Assembly: GCF_900100965.1 (NCBI RefSeq)
Contig: NZ_FMUJ01000005.1
Coordinates: 62,001-126,000, forward strand
Source of the DNA: Variovorax sp. EL159
GTDB taxonomy: Bacteria; Pseudomonadota; Gammaproteobacteria; Burkholderiales; Burkholderiaceae_C
Direction: 5' to 3'
Length of the DNA: 64,000 nucleotides
Shown here: positions 60,316 through 64,000 of the stretch, piece after piece
Layout: every line of letters starts with the position of its first letter
Position numbering within the stretch: position 1 is the first letter of the stretch
Made by a program: the position numbers and the translations under genes
The notes under the pieces: model-generated
Told to the model about the DNA's origin: nothing
What the model saw: only the letters and a program-made list of their open reading frames with translations
Database searches by the model: none

Positions 60316-63300
60316 CTAAATCTTCAACTTACTTTGTTCAGCCTCGACGTCCGCACGCTCAGCACTACGGCTCCATTCTTCAGAGATCGCCATCAACGTC
60401 GCGGACGTTCGAGGGTGCTTCAGAGTCGCTTCAGCCCAGCCCTTGTAACGTTCGGCAAGCTGGCGCTCCTGCCCGCCACCTTCGTTGATGCCCCTGCCAA
60501 AGACGCCGCGCTTGTTAAAGCATTCGATCGCAAACCCGCGTTCGACCTGTTCGGACGCGACCATTTCGATCACCTGGCACACCGCGGAAGGAGGCCAGAA
60601 GGGTACGCCGGGATCCTGAGGCGCATGAGCCAGGACGAAGCCGATGCGCTGGTCTCCGATGTCATCAAGGTCTTTGGCGGCGGTCAGGGTTCGAGCCTTC
60701 GTCACCCATTCGGACAGCTCTCGCGAGTCGATCTTTCCTTCGCGTAGGCCAGGCAACTTCTTGAACGCCGACAACACGTCGTACGAGGTATTTGCCCGTG
60801 CCTTCATCTCGGAAGTGATGACTTGGTCATCGGGCGTGTTCTTGCCCCTGAAGACGTGAGACAGCACATCGACGAACATCTCAGGGTCAGATGCCAACAG
60901 GTCATAGATGGTCAGCGGGTCGCTCTCGAAGCGCAAAAGTGGAAAGTAGGCATATTCCAAAAGCGCGACCTGCCGCCTCTCAACATCGCTGCGTCCCCGC
61001 AATTCCTTCAACGCCTGCCCGACGTAGTAGGAAAGCATGTTGCCCATGCGCTTGATGCTGCTGTCCACTTGGCCAGCGCTCTTGACGAGCAATTCCACTA
61101 GCAGGTTCGATGGCACGTCCTTACTGCGCCTGTGGATCAAGCCCAAGACGTCGATGTCCCGCCCCACGCCTCGGAACTGGTCGATCGCAAACAGGAACTC
61201 ATCGATGGGGCCTTCGGCAGGCAGCAAACCCTGGTGACGCCAATATTGTTCCTGCACCTCGCTGCCTAGGCCTTCGACATAGGCCCACGTCGATTGATTG
61301 GAAGACCACCCTAGCAAGAGCCTGGCCTTTGCGGTGCTGTCCGAAACATGGGCCAGAACGCGGTCTTCGAAAGCATCTTTCCAGCGGTCTCCGAACTTGT
61401 CGAAACCAAATGCCGAGACGTAGTACGTAAGGTCCGGCGGTGCGGCCGAGTCCAGGGCACCCTTCATCAACTCAAACATCTGATCGAGGGTGAACGGAAT
61501 CTGACCCAGGGTTTGGCCAAGAAGACCCGGCAACTTGACCATCTTCGCAAGCTTCAAAATGCCCGGCACGCCATCTCGAGCCAGCACGCGCTGGAGGACC
61601 TCCTTACGCACGTTGTCGGTATCATCGATCACTTCACCACCCGGGACGTACTTGCCAACGTGCGGTATCCAGTCATCGAACGCATGGCGGTCGGACACCA
61701 TGGGGTCGCTAGGACGATAGCGCTCGACCAGATTCTTCACAGCGGCAAGCTCGTCACCAGTCAATGCCCAGTCCGAGTCGCTGAAGTACTCATTGCGAGC
61801 CGACTCGTCTTTGAGGGCGTGCCAGATCGGGTTGCCCACAGCCGTTTGGTGAGCAGCGAGGTGGCTGTCGATGCGGGCGAGCACCTTCGCCCGATTGAGC
61901 GGCCGCAGTTGCCCCATCTTCTCGACGAAAACACCCAAACGGCTTTCGTCATCGCCGGCGGCGACAAGCGTACGGTCAACGACGGCAGTTTCAAAGTCCC
62001 ACACTACGCCGAAGGTAATTTCCTCCGGTACTTCCGGCGCCAGGTCACGCAGCTTGGGATGCTGCGTGGGGGAGGTCGAGTCCATGTGACGAGGCAGAAG
62101 CTTCTTGAGCAACTGCCAGCCAACGTCGGGGCGCGCCACTAGTACAGCGTCGAGGCTCGCGATGCGTTGGGGCAGCAATCCGTACGTGTTGGGTGACCAG
62201 CCCAGCAAGATGTCGCGCAGGCTGTTGATCGGCCGATTGACGTGGTTCGAATCCGGCTCCGGATCCAGTTGACCGAGCTTGGCGAGCACCACCACGGCGC
62301 GGATCAGGTAGCGCGGGTCCCAGGCAATCGATTCCAGCGCCCAGAGGAAGTGGACATGCGGGCTCGATGGGCCGAAGAATCGATCGCGCTCCGACTCGAA
62401 AATCTGTGCGACCTGCTCAGGGGCACCCTCGAGCATAGACTCGAGGGCCGTCAAAAAAGGGTTGGGTGCGGCCTCTGCGAGCAGCGCGGTCTGGTCGCCG
62501 AGACGCACTATTGAGTGGTGCGATTTGCCCCATTCGGGCAGCGCCTTGATCACGTCGTCGACGTACTGTTGCGGCGACTTGCCCTTGACGTGCAGGTCTG
62601 CCACCTTGTTCATTGAGGCGATGATAAGCAACGTCAACGCGAGGCCATCGCGCAGCCACCGACTGTGGGCAGATCCGGCTGCATTGGCCGGATCGTATTT
62701 TTGGTCTCGGGACGGCTGTTCGGGCTGCTTGCCGAAGACTTTAACGATGGCGTCACTCAGCCGCGTCAGATCTTCATCAGTGAGCTGACGGCCGTAGAAG
62801 TAGAAGGCGTCCACGGGCGCACGTACCTGCCAGACGTCGGCCTCTCGGTCGACAGGGCGATCAGGCAAGGCCAGCGTCGGCATGAGGATGACCTCGAGGG
62901 CACCATAGGTGGCGTGCCCACCGAGCTCCTTCAGCACCTCGCAGTCGGCGGGGAGATCGTTGGACCAACCTCCGGCGAGAAGCGCAGGCTTCAGCGCGGT
63001 GGCCTGGTCCACCCAGACGGGGTCAGCAACGGGAGCGTTCCTGATGAGCCGTTTCAGGATGGTCAGACTGCGCCCGCATCGATGCGCCAGCTCGTAGCCC
63101 TGTCCGTGGTCAAGCCCCATCTCCATGAAGCCAGGCACCATGCCCGTGGCGGTCGGCCGGTTCAGCATCGGGCTGCGTTTAGCCTGGGCACCAGTCGCGG
63201 CTGACAGCGTGGGGCATTTCCTGCCGAGCCCCCCCGCCAGTGATTCGGCAGCGCCTGTAGCAATGAAGACCATCTTGGTGCGCATCGCCAAAAAGCGGGC

Positions 63301-63999
63301 CGCCGCTTCGGTGCGTACGATCAGTGTTCTGGACTCCAAAGACTCGCGCGCGGCAGGCTCCGCGCTACGGATCGCCGCGACCGCGAATGCGATGACTTCC
63401 TCGGACGTCTCGGCGCCAAGCATGAAGGACTCGGGCTGCCCTTGAAGTTTGGCAATCAACGCATCGGCCTCCTGCTGGCGATCGGCGATGACAAGCTTCT
63501 CGCTGAGCTGCGGATTGAACTGAGTACTGAATTCGTCCCAGTACTCGTCGGTGCTCAAGGCGCCTTCTTGGGGAGCACTCTTGAGGACATTACGGGCATA
63601 GCGGGCAGCAATGGCCGGATGGTCTTTGAGCCATTGCACAAGCTGAACGCCGTCGATGTACTTGACGTCGTTCCATTTGCCTTCCCGACGACGATCATCT
63701 TCCCATTCCGGGATTTTCTTGGTCCCTGTGTTCCAAGAGCCGAGATTCACCAGTACCAGGGTGTTCTCTGCCATCTCTTCAGCTGGAGTTTGCTTCGTCC
63801 GTTTCTTGTAGTCAGCTGTCGCCTTTGGTGCGCCAGGGCCGGTGCCGAACTCCCACTTCGACTTGCCCGCCGGCACATAGCCCTTGGCCTCGGTCGTTTC
63901 GAGGTCTCCATCCCAGCCGCGCAGCTGGCTGACCTCACCGCTCGGAAAGCGAAAGCGCGACGCATCGTCGATAGTCATGCGGATCAGATCCGCCAGCAT
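60316..63999 (-). CDS. Large (at least 1227-residue) protein with nuclease-like N-terminus; candidate defence protein
   Basis: The frame runs to the window edge, so the true start may lie outside; ATG 63999 and 63978 are the candidates inside. Residues 1-70 contain QLRGWDGDLET (Asp30) and SKWEFGTG (Glu50), followed by Lys-rich KATADYKKRTKQ, an arrangement like a PD-(D/E)XK nuclease core. Residues 80-160 hold EGKWNDVKYIDGVQLVQWL and DEYWDEFSTQF, then a long helical region with GRSLTILKRLIRNAP, characteristic of large STAND-like proteins. No Walker A motif was found. It shares no metabolic context and lies next to element genes. The function is unproven. Confidence 0.75.
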   Translation of the reverse strand: MLADLIRMTIDDASRFRFPSGEVSQLRGWDGDLETTEAKGYVPAGKSKWEFGTGPGAPKATADYKKRTKQTPAEEMAENTLVLVNLGSWNTGTKKIPEWEDDRRREGKWNDVKYIDGVQLVQWLKDHPAIAARYARNVLKSAPQEGALSTDEYWDEFSTQFNPQLSEKLVIADRQQEADALIAKLQGQPESFMLGAETSEEVIAFAVAAIRSAEPAARESLESRTLIVRTEAAARFLAMRTKMVFIATGAAESLAGGLGRKCPTLSAATGAQAKRSPMLNRPTATGMVPGFMEMGLDHGQGYELAHRCGRSLTILKRLIRNAPVADPVWVDQATALKPALLAGGWSNDLPADCEVLKELGGHATYGALEVILMPTLALPDRPVDREADVWQVRAPVDAFYFYGRQLTDEDLTRLSDAIVKVFGKQPEQPSRDQKYDPANAAGSAHSRWLRDGLALTLLIIASMNKVADLHVKGKSPQQYVDDVIKALPEWGKSHHSIVRLGDQTALLAEAAPNPFLTALESMLEGAPEQVAQIFESERDRFFGPSSPHVHFLWALESIAWDPRYLIRAVVVLAKLGQLDPEPDSNHVNRPINSLRDILLGWSPNTYGLLPQRIASLDAVLVARPDVGWQLLKKLLPRHMDSTSPTQHPKLRDLAPEVPEEITFGVVWDFETAVVDRTLVAAGDDESRLGVFVEKMGQLRPLNRAKVLARIDSHLAAHQTAVGNPIWHALKDESARNEYFSDSDWALTGDELAAVKNLVERYRPSDPMVSDRHAFDDWIPHVGKYVPGGEVIDDTDNVRKEVLQRVLARDGVPGILKLAKMVKLPGLLGQTLGQIPFTLDQMFELMKGALDSAAPPDLTYYVSAFGFDKFGDRWKDAFEDRVLAHVSDSTAKARLLLGWSSNQSTWAYVEGLGSEVQEQYWRHQGLLPAEGPIDEFLFAIDQFRGVGRDIDVLGLIHRRSKDVPSNLLVELLVKSAGQVDSSIKRMGNMLSYYVGQALKELRGRSDVERRQVALLEYAYFPLLRFESDPLTIYDLLASDPEMFVDVLSHVFRGKNTPDDQVITSEMKARANTSYDVLSAFKKLPGLREGKIDSRELSEWVTKARTLTAAKDLDDIGDQRIGFVLAHAPQDPGVPFWPPSAVCQVIEMVASEQVERGFAIECFNKRGVFGRGINEGGGQERQLAERYKGWAEATLKHPRTSATLMAISEEWSRSAERADVEAEQSKLKI

Positions 64000-64000
64000 G

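Larger units (their letters stand above)
51053..64000. mobile_element. Part of a putative integrative conjugative element or plasmid-derived island
   Basis: From here to the window end the genes are short, coupled and of types that recur on ICEs and plasmids: DUF932 protein, YqaJ-like protein, DUF7227/Gp88-like protein, DUF2628 protein, XRE repressor and several small unknowns, with hairpins between them. None is metabolic. No integrase, relaxase or type IV secretion gene is in view, so element type and both ends are undetermined; the left edge may lie anywhere in 50604-51052. Confidence 0.55.

Noticed and set aside
1-64000. CRISPR arrays, tRNA, rRNA and complete insertion sequences
   Set aside because: None was seen on reading either strand: no regularly spaced repeats, no cloverleaf-like conserved sequences, no transposase.

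Overview
The window looks like a chromosome segment of a metabolically versatile betaproteobacterium of the order Burkholderiales (Bordetella/Achromobacter/Variovorax/Cupriavidus type; genus not decidable). This rests on high GC, three Bug/TctC-type solute receptors (one broken), many LysR regulators, and repeated sets of CoA ligase/transferase, crotonase, short-chain dehydrogenase (SDR) and Liv-type ABC genes. No rRNA, tRNA, CRISPR array, integrase or complete insertion sequence was seen.

Region 1 (1-2.8 kb): the end of a gene cluster with a Bug receptor and a clear maleate cis-trans isomerase (MaiA/NicE), followed by a LysR gene. Region 2 (2.8-8.8 kb): a minus-strand GMC oxidoreductase, aldehyde dehydrogenase and amidohydrolase operon (alcohol to aldehyde to acid to possible decarboxylation), a LysR remnant and an AraC regulator. 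Region 3 (9.1-18.7 kb): RidA, a DJ-1/PfpI isonitrile-hydratase-like protein, a Bug receptor, creatininase-type amidohydrolase, a large alpha/beta hydrolase, crotonase, CaiB-type CoA transferase, a Bug gene with two compensating one-base frameshifts, and a LysR.

Region 4 (18.9-36.7 kb): after a phospholipase-D-like lipoprotein come minus-strand catabolic genes: SDR, aldehyde dehydrogenase, membrane protein, a ThDP enzyme, feruloyl-CoA-synthase-like ligase, a complete Liv ABC importer, a 2,4-dienoyl-CoA-reductase-like SDR, a carotenoid/stilbene cleavage oxygenase and a PhzF protein, with two TetR regulators. A shared operator-like sequence (ATCTTTAC-N3-GTMAA) lies at the TetR promoter region and upstream of both the cleavage oxygenase and PhzF, which suggests one regulon. 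Region 5 (37.1-50.6 kb): an SDR, a LysR flanked by two copies of CGGACA-N3-TGTCCG, a plus-strand operon (two SnoaL/NTF2 proteins, an epimerase, an SDR), another LysR, a YciI protein, and a seven-gene operon of a Liv importer with a fused LivH-LivM permease plus three SDRs, preceded by a perfect 9+9 palindrome.

Region 6 (about 50.6-64.0 kb) differs in character: short tightly coupled genes typical of integrative conjugative elements or plasmids (DUF932, YqaJ-like, DUF7227/Gp88-like, many hypotheticals), intergenic hairpins, an XRE repressor with two palindromes at its promoter, and a 1227-residue minus-strand protein with a nuclease-like N-terminus that is a candidate defence gene. The best leads are the ATCTTTAC regulon around the cleavage oxygenase, the paired LysR-associated palindromes, the large candidate defence protein, and a YqaJ protein that seems to have lost its catalytic residues.
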